46,352 bases of DNA from Heyndrickxia sporothermodurans (lineage in GTDB: Bacteria; Bacillota; Bacilli; Bacillales; Bacillaceae_C): assembly GCF_016785185.1 (NCBI RefSeq), contig NZ_JAEKDY010000016.1; one strand, given 5' to 3'. Each line of letters begins with the position of its first letter. Within the stretch, counting starts at the first letter, position 1. The position numbers and the translations under genes were made by a program. Below the pieces are notes generated by a model that ran no database searches, was not told the DNA's origin, and was given only the letters and a program-made list of their open reading frames with translations. Below, piece after piece: positions 33,786 through 42,776 of this stretch.

Positions 33786-35459
33786 TTATTTCTTCGTTGA
33801 TTCAAGCATTGGGATGTGGATCCCTTTTTCCTTCGCTGTTTTAATAGCTAAATCATAACCTGCATCAACATGACGAACAACACCCATTCCAGGATCAGTC
33901 GTTAATACGCGTTCTAGTCGCTTCTCTGCTTCTTTCGTTCCATCCGCAACGATGACCATACCCGCATGTAAGGAGTAGCCCATTCCAACACCACCGCCAT
34001 GATGAACCGATACCCAGCTTGCTCCACCTACCGCATTAATCATTGCGTTTAATATTGGCCAATCTGCTACTGCATCACTACCGTCCTTCATGCCTTCTGT
34101 TTCACGATTTGGTGAAGCAACAGAACCTGAATCTAAATGATCACGCCCAATAACAATTGGGGCCTTTAACTCACCACTTGCTACCATGTCATTAATAATT
34201 TTTCCAAATTTCGCACGTTCTCCATAGCCAAGCCAGCAAATACGTGACGGCAGTCCTTGAAATTGAATTTTTTCTCTAGCCATTTTAATCCAGTTGCACA
34301 AATGCTTATTGTCACTAAATTCGCGTAAAATGACTTCATCTGTTTTATAAATATCCTCAGGATCACCTGATAATGCTACCCAACGGAATGGGCCTTTTCC
34401 TTCACAAAACTGTGGGCGAATATATGCTGGTACGAATCCCGGAAAATTAAAGGCGTTCTCAACACCTTCATCCTTTGCTACTTGACGAATATTGTTACCG
34501 TAATCAAAAGTGATGGCTCCTTTTTCTTGCATGATAAGCATTGATTTCACATGTTCCGCCATACTTGCTTTAGATTTTTTTACATATTCCTCGGGATGTT
34601 CATTTCGAAGTTGCGCTGCTTCCTCTAAACTATACCCAATCGGGATATATCCATTTAATGGATCATGTGCCGATGTTTGATCGGTTAGAACATCCGGAAT
34701 AAATCCAAGTGCAATCATTTGTGGCAAAATTTCGGCTGCATTACCTAATAAACCAATGGATAATGCTTTACCTTCTGCCTTTGCTTCTTTTGCTAATTGA
34801 ATAGCTTCTTCTAAAGATTTCGTCTTCACATCTAAGTAGCGAGTTTCAATTCGGCGGTCAATTCTTGTTTCATCAACTTCAATCGCAATACAAACCCCTT
34901 CTGCCATTGTAACAGCTAACGGTTGTGCACCACCCATTCCTCCAAGTCCTGCTGTTACTGTTATTGTTTGCTTTAGTGATTCACCAAAATGCTGCTTAGC
35001 TAATTCAGCAAACGTCTCATATGTTCCTTGAACAATCCCTTGGCTACCAATATAAATCCAGCTTCCTGCCGTCATTTGACCATACATCATTAAACCTTTT
35101 TTATCTAACTCATGAAACGTATCCCAGTTTGCCCAAGCAGGTACTAGATTGGAGTTTGCAATTAGAACTCGTGGCGCATCTGTATGGGTTTTGAATACAG
35201 CAACAGGTTTCCCGGATTGTACAAGTAATGTTTCATCAGATTCTAATTCATGTAATGTTTTTACGATGGCATCATAGCAGTCCCAGTTCCGTGCAGCTTT
35301 ACCAATTCCCCCGTAAACGACAAGATCTTCAGGTCTTTCCGCTACATCTTTATCTAAATTGTTCATTAACATTCTTAAAGCTGCTTCCTGGACCCAGCCT
35401 TTAGCATGTAATTCAGAACCTTTGTATTGATGGATTTCCCTCTTTGTATCCGTTTTCAT
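33786..35459 (-). CDS. hutU: Urocanate hydratase
   Basis: The 557-aa NAD+-dependent urocanase that converts urocanate to imidazolonepropionate. Marks are the N-terminal LVVYGGIGKAARNWDCYDAI, TAGLGGMGGAQPLAVTMA (NAD-binding Gly-rich region), DQTSAHDPLNGYIP, the FCEGKGPFRWVALSGDPEDI segment with the conserved Cys, and VHHGGGVGMGYS. AGGAGGAATTTAA precedes the ATG. It is the first gene of the operon here; hutP and hutH, which precede hutU in B. subtilis, are absent from the window. Confidence 0.96.
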   Translation of the reverse strand: MKTDTKREIHQYKGSELHAKGWVQEAALRMLMNNLDKDVAERPEDLVVYGGIGKAARNWDCYDAIVKTLHELESDETLLVQSGKPVAVFKTHTDAPRVLIANSNLVPAWANWDTFHELDKKGLMMYGQMTAGSWIYIGSQGIVQGTYETFAELAKQHFGESLKQTITVTAGLGGMGGAQPLAVTMAEGVCIAIEVDETRIDRRIETRYLDVKTKSLEEAIQLAKEAKAEGKALSIGLLGNAAEILPQMIALGFIPDVLTDQTSAHDPLNGYIPIGYSLEEAAQLRNEHPEEYVKKSKASMAEHVKSMLIMQEKGAITFDYGNNIRQVAKDEGVENAFNFPGFVPAYIRPQFCEGKGPFRWVALSGDPEDIYKTDEVILREFSDNKHLCNWIKMAREKIQFQGLPSRICWLGYGERAKFGKIINDMVASGELKAPIVIGRDHLDSGSVASPNRETEGMKDGSDAVADWPILNAMINAVGGASWVSVHHGGGVGMGYSLHAGMVIVADGTKEAEKRLERVLTTDPGMGVVRHVDAGYDLAIKTAKEKGIHIPMLESTKK

Positions 35460-35818
35460 TTAAATTCCTCCTCATACATTGTTATATCTATATTATAAAG
35501 ACAAAAAATTCAGTAAAGAGATAAAATAATATTCGTTCTTTTATACTTATTTTGTATTGGTTTGGAAATTTTTAAAATATTTGTTTTAATCTTTATATTT
35601 TTATGCTATTTTTATAATTTTATATTCTTTGTTTAGCTGTTTTCCAAGTAAATAATCATTTTTGTAAAATATTTATTTCATGTTTATTTACAAACTTAAA
35701 TCGTGAATGCTATAGCTTTTAATAGATTCAGAATTATCTTAATATTATGTTGACAAGTTTGTTTTATTTACTTTACGATTATATTGTGGGAGAAATTACA
35801 AATAAAGGAGTGTCGACA
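35460..35818. promoter_or_regulatory. AT-rich divergent promoter region (hutU / DUF485 gene)
   Basis: These 359 nt hold no gene that I can support. On the minus strand there is a perfect TATAAT (35497-35492) for hutU but no good -35, which would fit an activator-dependent or antiterminated operon. GTAAATAA (35648-35655) and TTATTTAC (35684-35691) form an inverted repeat of unknown use. No clear cre box or HutP-type structure was recognised. Confidence 0.35.
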
Positions 35819-36151
35819 TTGGGGAAAAACATGCAAAAACGAATTGATTATGAAAAGATTACAGAAAGCAATGGATTTAAAAATTTAATAACCTCAAAGA
35901 AAAAATTCATCGTGCCATTAACCATTTTCTTCTTAGTATTTTATTTTGCTTTACCTGTACTAACATCCTACTCAACAGTCCTCAATAATAATGCATTCGG
36001 AGATATTTCTTGGGCATGGGTTTTTGCTTTTGCACAATTTATCATGACTTGGGTTCTTTGTATCGTTTACGTAAAAAAAGCATCATTTTTTGATAAGCTA
36101 GCAAACGAAATTATTGAAGAAAACTTTGAAAAAGGAGAAAAAGGTGCATGA
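35819..36151 (+). CDS. DUF485 membrane protein (YwcB type)
   Basis: A 110-aa protein with two membrane segments: FIVPLTIFFLVFYFALPVL (about 31-49) and WAWVFAFAQFIMTWVLCIVYV (about 67-87). DUF485 proteins are encoded directly before acetate/solute symporters (YwcB-YwcA in B. subtilis, YjcH-ActP in E. coli), as here. The frame is open back to 35747, but the ribosome site AAAGGAG lies 8 nt before a TTG at 35819, and this gives the family length. The stop overlaps the next ATG (ATGA). Confidence 0.8.
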   Translation: MGKNMQKRIDYEKITESNGFKNLITSKKKFIVPLTIFFLVFYFALPVLTSYSTVLNNNAFGDISWAWVFAFAQFIMTWVLCIVYVKKASFFDKLANEIIEENFEKGEKGA

Positions 36152-37672
36152 GTCCTACTGTTATTATTCTATTTTTAATTATTGTTGGAGTGACGCTAGT
36201 AATTACCTATTATGCTGCCAAACGAACAAAAACAACAAGTGAATTTTATACTGCCGGTGGTGGGTTAACCGGCTGGCAAAATGGATTGGCAATAGCCGGT
36301 GATTATCTATCTGCAGCATCATTTCTCGGGATTGCTGGAATGATCGCTTTAAGCGGTTTCGATGGATTTTTTTATAGTATAGGGTTTTTAATCGCATATT
36401 TAGTCGTTATGTTTATCGTAGCTGAACCACTTAGAAATTTGGGTAAGTATACTTTAGCTGATATGATTAATTCCCGATTTGATGCAAAAAAAGTACGTGG
36501 CGTTGCAGCGTTAAATACAATTACCATTGTTATTTTCTATATGATCGCGCAATTAGTTGGTGCGGGTGCGCTTATTCAATTATTATTTGGAATCTTGGAT
36601 TGCTGTTTTAATAGTTGGAATTATGATGACGGTTTATGTCCTTTTCGGAGGTATGACCGCTACAAGTTGGGTTCAAATTATTAAAGCTGTATTGTTAATG
36701 ATTGGTACGATTATCATTTCTTTTATCGTTTTGGCGAAATTCCATTTCAATATTTTTGATATGTTTAGTGAAATGAAAACGGCCACACCACTCGGAGCAG
36801 ACTACTTAAAACCAGGCGTAAAATATAAAGTACCATTAGATACGATTTCCTTAATGCTTGCACTCGTTCTTGGTACTGCGGGTTTACCACATATTTTAAT
36901 GCGATTTTTTACTGTAAAGGATGCGAAAACAGCAAGAAGTTCTGTTGTTACCGCTACATGGATCATCGGTATTTTTTATGTATTAACCATTTTCCTTGGT
37001 TTTGGTGCAGCATACTTTGTTGGATTTGATACGATCAAAGAAGCAAATGCAGCTGGAAATATGGCGGCACCATTACTTGCAGGTGAACTTGGCGGCGATT
37101 TTCTAATGTCCTTCGTATCTGCCGTTGCTTTTGCAACGATTTTAGCAGTTGTGGCGGGGTTAGTTTTATCAGGAGCTTCCGCATTTGCACATGATATCTA
37201 TGCACAGATCATAAAAAAAGGAAAAGTGACAGAGAAAAAGCAAATGCTCGCTGCTAAATACGCTTCCATCGGAGTCGCTGTTTTATCCATTTTATTAGCA
37301 TTGTTCGCTCAAAAAATGAATGTAGCATTTCTTGTTTCTCTAGCATTTTGTGTCGCAGCGAGCGCTAACCTTCCAGTAATCATCTTTACGATTTATTGGA
37401 AAAAATTTAATACGGCAGGTGCTATTACTGGAATGCTTTCCGGTTTATTGTCATCATTAATCCTTGTTATTGTTAGTCCAAATGTATTCTCCCCCATTGA
37501 AGGTGCGGCGATTTTTGTCGGGGAGCCACTAATATCTTTAACGAATCCCGCCATCATTTCGGTTCCATTAGGGTTTATCGGAGCGTATGTTGGTACGGTT
37601 GTTTCGAAAAAGCAAGATGTAAAACGTTTTGCGGAAGTAATTGTAAAAGCTAACACAGGATATAAAGAATAA
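36148..37672 (+). pseudogene. Acetate-type sodium:solute symporter, frameshifted (YwcA/ActP family)
   Basis: Frame 1 (36148-36684) gives the first five membrane segments, including EFYTAGGGLTGWQNGLAIAGDYLSAASFLG (in parts), typical of ActP-like SSS symporters. After LIQLLFGI it reads into nonsense. The normal protein continues one frame over from WIAVLIVGIMMTVYVLFGGM to the end at 37672 (VKANTGYKE). The break is at about 36585-36600; only 4 nt lie between the GGA of FG and the TGG of WIAV, consistent with a net loss of 2 or 5 nt (or gain of 1). Both halves are otherwise intact, so the damage is recent or is a sequencing error. Substrate by analogy: acetate or a short carboxylate. Confidence 0.85.
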
Positions 37673-37675
37673 TGT

Positions 37676-37715
37676 CAAAAAGAGCGAGTTCTTTAAAATG
37701 AACTCGCTCTTACTT
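37676..37715. terminator. Bidirectional terminator
   Basis: AGAGCGAGTTC (37681-37691) pairs with GAACTCGCTCT (37700-37710), extended by A/T pairs, between the convergent symporter and AraC-type regulator genes. Confidence 0.85.
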
Positions 37716-37725
37716 TATCTCATAA

Positions 37726-39216
37726 TTAAGAACGAGAAAAGTGTTCCAAAGACTCCTTCGTTCGAAATTGCTTTGGAGGCATACCGACACTGTTTTTAAA
37801 AACTCTCGAAAAATAGTATTGATTTTGAAACCCGGTTAATGAGGCAATTTCTTTCACAACCATGTCGGTCTCAATAAGGAGTTTTTTTGCTTCTTTTATT
37901 CTTATATCAGTTAAGCATTCCCGAAATGTTTTCTTTGTTTTTTCAACGAATAAATGGCTTAAATAGGTTGAATTCCTGCCAACAAAAGTAGACAAATCAC
38001 TTAAAGCAAAGTCTTTTTTCCAATAATTCAATTCCATATATTTTATACATTTCTCAATGGTATCTGTATATGAATTTTTGCTTATATCGGCAGCTGCATC
38101 TATTATTTTCGAGGTAAAAATAATTAGTTTTTGAATGATACGAAAAATGATAGATTCATATAATATCGTATCAAAAATCGTTAAGTATTCTTCCTCATAT
38201 AATTTATGATCTAGACTAGTGGATTTCATGTGCCTTCGAATTTGTGCTAATATGCTCGTTAAACGAATACGGAGTAAACTTGGATCCGGAAATGGATCGG
38301 TAAATTGCAAAAATTCCCGGGATAAAAAGCTTGAAATCTCCTCTTTATTCCCTTCATTTAAATAGCTTATCCATTGCTTTTGCTCGCTTGGTGTTAAAAA
38401 TGGGTCGATAAATTTCCATTGCAATTCACTCGTAAACTCTAAAACCTGCCGATAACCTACAAAAAAAGTAACCTCAGTCATTTTTTTCGTATGTAAATAT
38501 TTTTCGTGTAATGATAAGTATGGATTCTCCTCTAAATTAATAATAATGACAATAGATTCGCTTTCAAATTGATCCCAATCATACATAAAACGCTTACATA
38601 GAGAATTCCAATCTAGTTCCGCTTGTGAATTAAATAGACAAATCGTCATATCACTTAATGGAAAGATCATTGGAGTAATTGGAAAGAGATATTCTTTTAA
38701 ATATTGGTTTAACTTTGGAAGTATACTTACTTTTTCTGGTTGAAAAGCGACAAATACATAGGGCTCGATAAATGAACTTTCGTCTAAGAATAAATGTTCA
38801 TATACTACATTTTGCTTATCGGTATTAAAGATTCTTTCTAGTTTATCTTTAGTTTGCCGTTCAAGTTCTCGAATAATTAAATTGATATTATTTAATAGTT
38901 CCTGTGGTGAAAAGGGTTTAATTAATAGGAATTTAGTACCTATATCAATTGCTTTTTTGGCTGCCTCGAATGTTGCCTCCATCGTTATAGAGATAATGTT
39001 TGGTTGATTAATCTTAATCGCCTTCAGTAATTCTTCCCCTATTCCGATATTCGTTTCATATATAAAAATATCAGGCTGTTCGTTTTCAAGAATCATTACC
39101 GAATCAATTAGGTTATGTGCTAATTTAACATTGACATTAGAGATGGAAGATTCAATTAGCCACTTCATTCCTTTAGCTTCAAATTCGTCCTTGTCTGCAA
39201 TCAATAAGTTGTACAT
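37726..39216 (-). CDS. AraC-family transcription regulator with degenerate receiver domain
   Basis: A 496-aa protein. Residues 1-115 are a response-regulator receiver fold: LLIADKDEFE supplies the acidic pocket and FLLIKPFSPQEL the conserved Lys-Pro. The phospho-acceptor Asp after strand 3 is replaced by Glu54 (DIFIYETNIG). The middle (about 130-385) is a helical region of unknown role. The C-terminus (about 390-490) is a double helix-turn-helix of AraC type: KEIASLTGFQNQYYFSRVFKNSVGMPPKQFR (in parts). The frame extends to GTG 39225; the ATG at 39216 follows AGAGGTGG at 5 nt. It lies 16 nt after the SDR gene in the same direction and probably regulates that operon. Confidence 0.82.
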   Translation of the reverse strand: MYNLLIADKDEFEAKGMKWLIESSISNVNVKLAHNLIDSVMILENEQPDIFIYETNIGIGEELLKAIKINQPNIISITMEATFEAAKKAIDIGTKFLLIKPFSPQELLNNINLIIRELERQTKDKLERIFNTDKQNVVYEHLFLDESSFIEPYVFVAFQPEKVSILPKLNQYLKEYLFPITPMIFPLSDMTICLFNSQAELDWNSLCKRFMYDWDQFESESIVIIINLEENPYLSLHEKYLHTKKMTEVTFFVGYRQVLEFTSELQWKFIDPFLTPSEQKQWISYLNEGNKEEISSFLSREFLQFTDPFPDPSLLRIRLTSILAQIRRHMKSTSLDHKLYEEEYLTIFDTILYESIIFRIIQKLIIFTSKIIDAAADISKNSYTDTIEKCIKYMELNYWKKDFALSDLSTFVGRNSTYLSHLFVEKTKKTFRECLTDIRIKEAKKLLIETDMVVKEIASLTGFQNQYYFSRVFKNSVGMPPKQFRTKESLEHFSRS

Positions 39217-39232
39217 TATATCCACCTCTTAA

Positions 39233-40024
39233 TTAAGTATACATACCTCCATTAATGTGTAACACTTGCCCATTCACATAATTTGCTAGTGGTGAGGCTA
39301 AATAAAGAATTGCAGATGCTGCTTCTTCGGGAGTACCTGCTCGTTGTTGCGGGATTGAATGTTCAAACATTTTTCTTACTTTTTCGGGTATTCCTAATGA
39401 AACACCATTAAAAGATTCCCCTTTTTCCTTCGATTGTGTTAGACGTGTATCGATTAAACCAAAAGCTACAGCATTACAATTTACATTATATGCTCCCCAT
39501 TCTTTAGCGACTGTTTTAGTCAAACCAATGAGCCCGGCTTTTGCAGCAGCATAATTAGCTTGACCTATATTCCCCATCACACCTGCCACAGAGGATACAT
39601 TCACTATTTTACGATATATTTCACTTCCTACTTCTTTTCTCATATGCGGTGCAGCTGCACGAATCAATTTAAATGGTGCAATTAAATGGATATCTAGCAT
39701 TGCTTGAAACTGTTTATCACTCATTTTATGAATCAAGCCATCCCAAGTATATCCGGCATTATTTACTAATATGTCTAGCCCGCCAAAGGTCGTTACTGCT
39801 GTCTCAATAATATTTTCAGCAAAATGATCACTTGTCACATCACCCGGAAAAGAAACAGCATGACCGCCCTTTTCTATGATTTCGGTAACGACTGAATTTG
39901 CGTGCTCTTGATCAAGATCAGAAATGATTACGTTTGCTCCTTGTTCAGCTAGTAATTTAGCTACTGCTCTTCCAACACCTCGACCAGAACCTGTGACGAT
40001 AGCCGTTTGATTTTGTAACATCAT
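39233..40024 (-). CDS. SDR-family 3-oxoacyl reductase (FabG-like)
   Basis: A 263-aa short-chain dehydrogenase/reductase. The cofactor motif TGSGRGVG (about 11-18), NNAG (about 87-90) and the catalytic Ser (NVSSVAG), Tyr and Lys (YAAAK) are all present. The acidic residue after strand 2 (ISDLDQ) suggests NAD(H) rather than NADP(H). With the two MaoC-like proteins upstream it could reduce a 3-oxoacyl- or oxidise a 3-hydroxyacyl-thioester. The first codons overlap the end of the MaoC gene (GGATGATG). Confidence 0.88.
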   Translation of the reverse strand: MMLQNQTAIVTGSGRGVGRAVAKLLAEQGANVIISDLDQEHANSVVTEIIEKGGHAVSFPGDVTSDHFAENIIETAVTTFGGLDILVNNAGYTWDGLIHKMSDKQFQAMLDIHLIAPFKLIRAAAPHMRKEVGSEIYRKIVNVSSVAGVMGNIGQANYAAAKAGLIGLTKTVAKEWGAYNVNCNAVAFGLIDTRLTQSKEKGESFNGVSLGIPEKVRKMFEHSIPQQRAGTPEEAASAILYLASPLANYVNGQVLHINGGMYT

Positions 40025-40419
40025 CCTTCTTCACGCTCCTTCTTAACATGAAATTCTCCTTTTAATTTTGTTTCTCCGTCGCTATTTTTTACAAATAATT
40101 TCCCTACATATCTTAATTCTCCATCCACTTCTATTTCCTCGACGATCCTTCCTTCAATCGATAAACTTTCACCTGGTTTCGTCATCGAAGAAAAGCGTAC
40201 GTTAAATTTACGTAAATTTTTTCTAGGGAACCATTTACCTAAAGCCTCCCCTGCCATACCCATAATTAGCATCCCATGTGCAATTACATCACCTAATCCT
40301 GCTTTTTCTGCAATTGGGACAACTGTATGAATCGGATTAAAATCGCCTGACGCCCCCGCATATTTAACGAGCTGGGTATGCGTAATCATTGGTTTATGAA
40401 CAGTATCCAAATGCTGCAT
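40021..40419 (-). CDS. MaoC-like hydratase, catalytic hot-dog subunit
   Basis: A 132-aa hot-dog protein. KYAGASGDFNPIHTVVPIAEKAG (in part) is the hydratase-2 motif with the catalytic Asp and His (D-x-N-P-I-H), followed by VIAHGMLIMGMAGEAL. Predicted (R)-specific enoyl-thioester hydratase or dehydratase. The frame extends to 40497, but the ATG at 40419, after AAAGGG, gives the normal length and comes 4 nt after the previous gene. Together with the 40424 product it would form a two-subunit dehydratase. Confidence 0.82.
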   Translation of the reverse strand: MQHLDTVHKPMITHTQLVKYAGASGDFNPIHTVVPIAEKAGLGDVIAHGMLIMGMAGEALGKWFPRKNLRKFNVRFSSMTKPGESLSIEGRIVEEIEVDGELRYVGKLFVKNSDGETKLKGEFHVKKEREEG

Positions 40420-40423
40420 GTGA

Positions 40424-40852
40424 TCAGCCCTTTCTTTCGATAATATTTGAACGACTAATGAGTATGACTTCCTCTTCCCGTTTATAAACACTCTCAATTG
40501 TAATTAAATCCATTCTCTTTTTTTCAACATGTGAAGTAACTTTTGCATAACAGGAAATGGTATCACCCGCATAAATATCAGAAAAATATTCATATTCTTG
40601 TTCACCATGTAGAACCATTAGTGGATTTAAATCAAGTTCCTGTATTATTGTTTCAAAATCGAGACCTCCCCACATTTCAATGACCGTTGGAAACGTTGGA
40701 GGGATTGGAATATCCCTAAATCCTTCCTTTTTTGCCGCTTCAATATCATAATAGATGGGATTGTCGTCACCAATTGCTAAAGCAAATTCCTTAATTTTGC
40801 TCCGCTCGACAGTGAATGATTCGATCGAAAAGGTTAAACCCGTTCTATCCAT
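40424..40852 (-). CDS. MaoC-like dehydratase, N-terminal-type subunit (FAS1 DH region)
   Basis: A 142-aa hot-dog protein of the kind that pairs with a catalytic MaoC subunit (like mycobacterial HadA with HadB). FALAIGDDNPIYYD, IPPTFPTVIEMWGG and VLHGEQEYEYFSDIYAGDTI are the family segments; the catalytic DxNPxH is incomplete here (DDNPIYYD), as expected for the partner subunit. AAAGGAGATGATTCA precedes the ATG. It is the first gene of the four-gene unit ending with the AraC-type regulator. Confidence 0.82.
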   Translation of the reverse strand: MDRTGLTFSIESFTVERSKIKEFALAIGDDNPIYYDIEAAKKEGFRDIPIPPTFPTVIEMWGGLDFETIIQELDLNPLMVLHGEQEYEYFSDIYAGDTISCYAKVTSHVEKKRMDLITIESVYKREEEVILISRSNIIERKG

Positions 40853-41049
40853 TGAATCATCTCCTTTTATGTAAAATAAATCGTTTTCTCCTATAGAAAT
40901 ATTCGTAATTATCTTTCTAAAATCCTGCTTTCTGCTTAATCAAAAATGAATTTCCGGTATTTCCCATGTTGAAATTGTCATAATTTGACGAAAACAACCA
41001 GGTTATTGGGTAAAATAATAAGTAAAAATTGTTTACATTTTAATCATTA

Positions 41050-41092
41050 TTGAATAAAATAGTATCAAATCTTAATTTTTCCCTAAGGAAAC
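41050..41092 (+). promoter_or_regulatory. mntH promoter region with MntR box
   Basis: TTTTCCCTAAGGAAAC (41077-41092) closely matches the B. subtilis MntR operator TTTGCCTTAAGGAAAC. A possible promoter, TTGAAT (41050-41055), 17 nt, TAATTT (41073-41078), would place the box over the start of transcription, which fits Mn-dependent repression. Confidence 0.7.
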
Positions 41093-41132
41093 TTTTTTGT
41101 TTAAGGTTTACATTTAGGTGAGGAGGAAACAA

Positions 41133-42428
41133 ATGATGCGTGATAAAACATTAGATAAAAAATATATCCCAAAAATAAGTAAAACAAGGGTATCTGCAGA
41201 TGCTGTCTTAAGGGGCGAGGTAACGGGGATAAAGAAAATTCTCCCTTTTTTAGGTCCAGCATTTATTGCAGCTGTCGCTTATATCGATCCTGGAAATTTC
41301 GCGACAAATATTACTGCGGGTTCAAAGTATGGTTACCTCTTACTATGGGTAATCGCTTTTTCTAACCTAATGGCGGTATTAATTCAATCATTATCGGCCA
41401 AATTAGGAATTGCGACAGGTAAAAATCTACCTGAAGTGGCAAGAGATCGTTTTCCAAAAGGGGTTTCCATCTTTTTATGGATTCAAAGTGAATTGGTTAT
41501 TATCGCTACAGATTTAGCTGAATTTATTGGTGCTGCCCTCGGGTTATATTTATTATTTGATATACCGATGATCCCGGCTGCGCTTATTACAGCGGTAGGT
41601 TCATTTGCGATTTTAGAATTACAAAGAAGAGGTTTTCGCTCTCTGGAAGCTGGAATTGCAGCAATGGTACTAATCGTTGTTCTCGCATTTGCTTTTCAAA
41701 CATTTTTAGCAAAACCGGATATGGGAGCGGTACTAGGCGGAATGGTTACTCCTAAGTTTGAAGGAGTAGATAGTATCTTACTCGCTGCCGGTATTTTAGG
41801 GGCGACGGTAATGCCACATGCAATCTACCTACACTCTTCACTAACACAAAATAGAATTGTTGGAAAAAATGAAGCAGAAAAGAAAAGAATCTTTAAATTC
41901 GAATTTATTGATATCATTATTGCAATGATTATTGCCGGAGCGATCAATATGTGTATGCTCATCGTTTCAGCGGCATTATTTTTTAAAAATGGGTTAGTTG
42001 TTGAAGATTTAGATGTAGCATTCCATCAATTTGGCCAGTATGTCAGCCCAATAGCTGCGATTTCATTCGGTCTTGGGTTACTAATTGCCGGCTTATCAAG
42101 TTCTTCAGTTGGGACGATGTCTGGTGATGTCGTCATGCAAGGATTTATTAATGTACGTATTAACTTATATTTACGACGAGCGATAACAATGATCCCTGCT
42201 CTTGCTATAATAATTTCTGGTGTGAACCCAACAAATGCATTAGTCATGAGTCAAGTCGTTTTATCATTTGGTATTGCCTTTGCATTAGTACCGCTTATTA
42301 TGTTTACAAGTAATAAGAAGCTTATGGGAGGACTTACAAACCATCGTGTAACAACGATCATTTCATGGATAGTTGCAGCGTTAGTGATTTTATTAAATAT
42401 CTTTTTACTTATTGAAACAGTATTTTAA
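41133..42428 (+). CDS. mntH: Mn2+/H+ symporter, Nramp family
   Basis: The 431-aa Nramp-type importer of Mn2+ (and Fe2+). The metal-site motifs are present: AYIDPGNFATNI (DPGN, TM1) and ATVMPHAIYLHSSL (MPH, TM6). About 11 hydrophobic segments follow a hydrophilic N-terminus. A frame extension to GTG 41118 overlaps the ribosome site; AGGAGG (41121-41126) is 6 nt before the ATG at 41133. The MntR box upstream points to manganese control. Confidence 0.95.
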   Translation: MMRDKTLDKKYIPKISKTRVSADAVLRGEVTGIKKILPFLGPAFIAAVAYIDPGNFATNITAGSKYGYLLLWVIAFSNLMAVLIQSLSAKLGIATGKNLPEVARDRFPKGVSIFLWIQSELVIIATDLAEFIGAALGLYLLFDIPMIPAALITAVGSFAILELQRRGFRSLEAGIAAMVLIVVLAFAFQTFLAKPDMGAVLGGMVTPKFEGVDSILLAAGILGATVMPHAIYLHSSLTQNRIVGKNEAEKKRIFKFEFIDIIIAMIIAGAINMCMLIVSAALFFKNGLVVEDLDVAFHQFGQYVSPIAAISFGLGLLIAGLSSSSVGTMSGDVVMQGFINVRINLYLRRAITMIPALAIIISGVNPTNALVMSQVVLSFGIAFALVPLIMFTSNKKLMGGLTNHRVTTIISWIVAALVILLNIFLLIETVF

Positions 42429-42437
42429 TAATAAATG

Positions 42438-42469
42438 AAAAAAGTCGTGTTCAAATACACGACTTTTTT
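42438..42469 (+). terminator. Terminator after mntH
   Basis: AAAAAAGTCGTGT (42438-42450) pairs perfectly with ACACGACTTTTTT (42457-42469) over a 6-nt loop. Confidence 0.9.
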
Positions 42470-42671
42470 ATATACTTAGGTGCTAATTCATTCATTTTTT
42501 TCCATTGCATTGAATAATACTGAAAATCATCCCCTCCAGTGGGTCATACATATTTATCAATACCAATTACATCAATGTGTGCGTAAAAGGAAATTGTCAC
42601 AGTATTTTACCTTTTAATATAGTGGCTCTCGATATACAATAACTATAGAATTTCCAAGGAGTGAAGCTACT

Positions 42672-42770
42672 TTGAATAATATATGGATTCCAATCCTAAG
42701 TATCATGGTCATCATTTATATCGTAATTGGTATATTCCTCGTTCGGTTTATTAAAAAAAATAAGCGTTGA
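42672..42770 (+). CDS. Small single-span membrane protein (32 aa)
   Basis: A TTG-started frame: MNNIWIPILSIMVIIYIVIG then IFLVRFIKKNKR. It has one hydrophobic segment (about 4-24) and a basic C-terminus, the form of many short regulatory or stress membrane peptides. AAGGAGTGAAGCTAC lies directly upstream. I do not recognise it. An inverted repeat (42773-42782 with 42823-42832) follows but has a 40-nt loop. Confidence 0.5.
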   Translation: MNNIWIPILSIMVIIYIVIGIFLVRFIKKNKR

Positions 42771-42776
42771 CGTTTT

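Noticed and set aside
42480..42560. Short minus-strand frames after mntH (for example MNELAPKYIKKSCI)
   Set aside because: They are very short and broken between frames, and one runs through the mntH terminator. They may be a remnant but cannot be supported.
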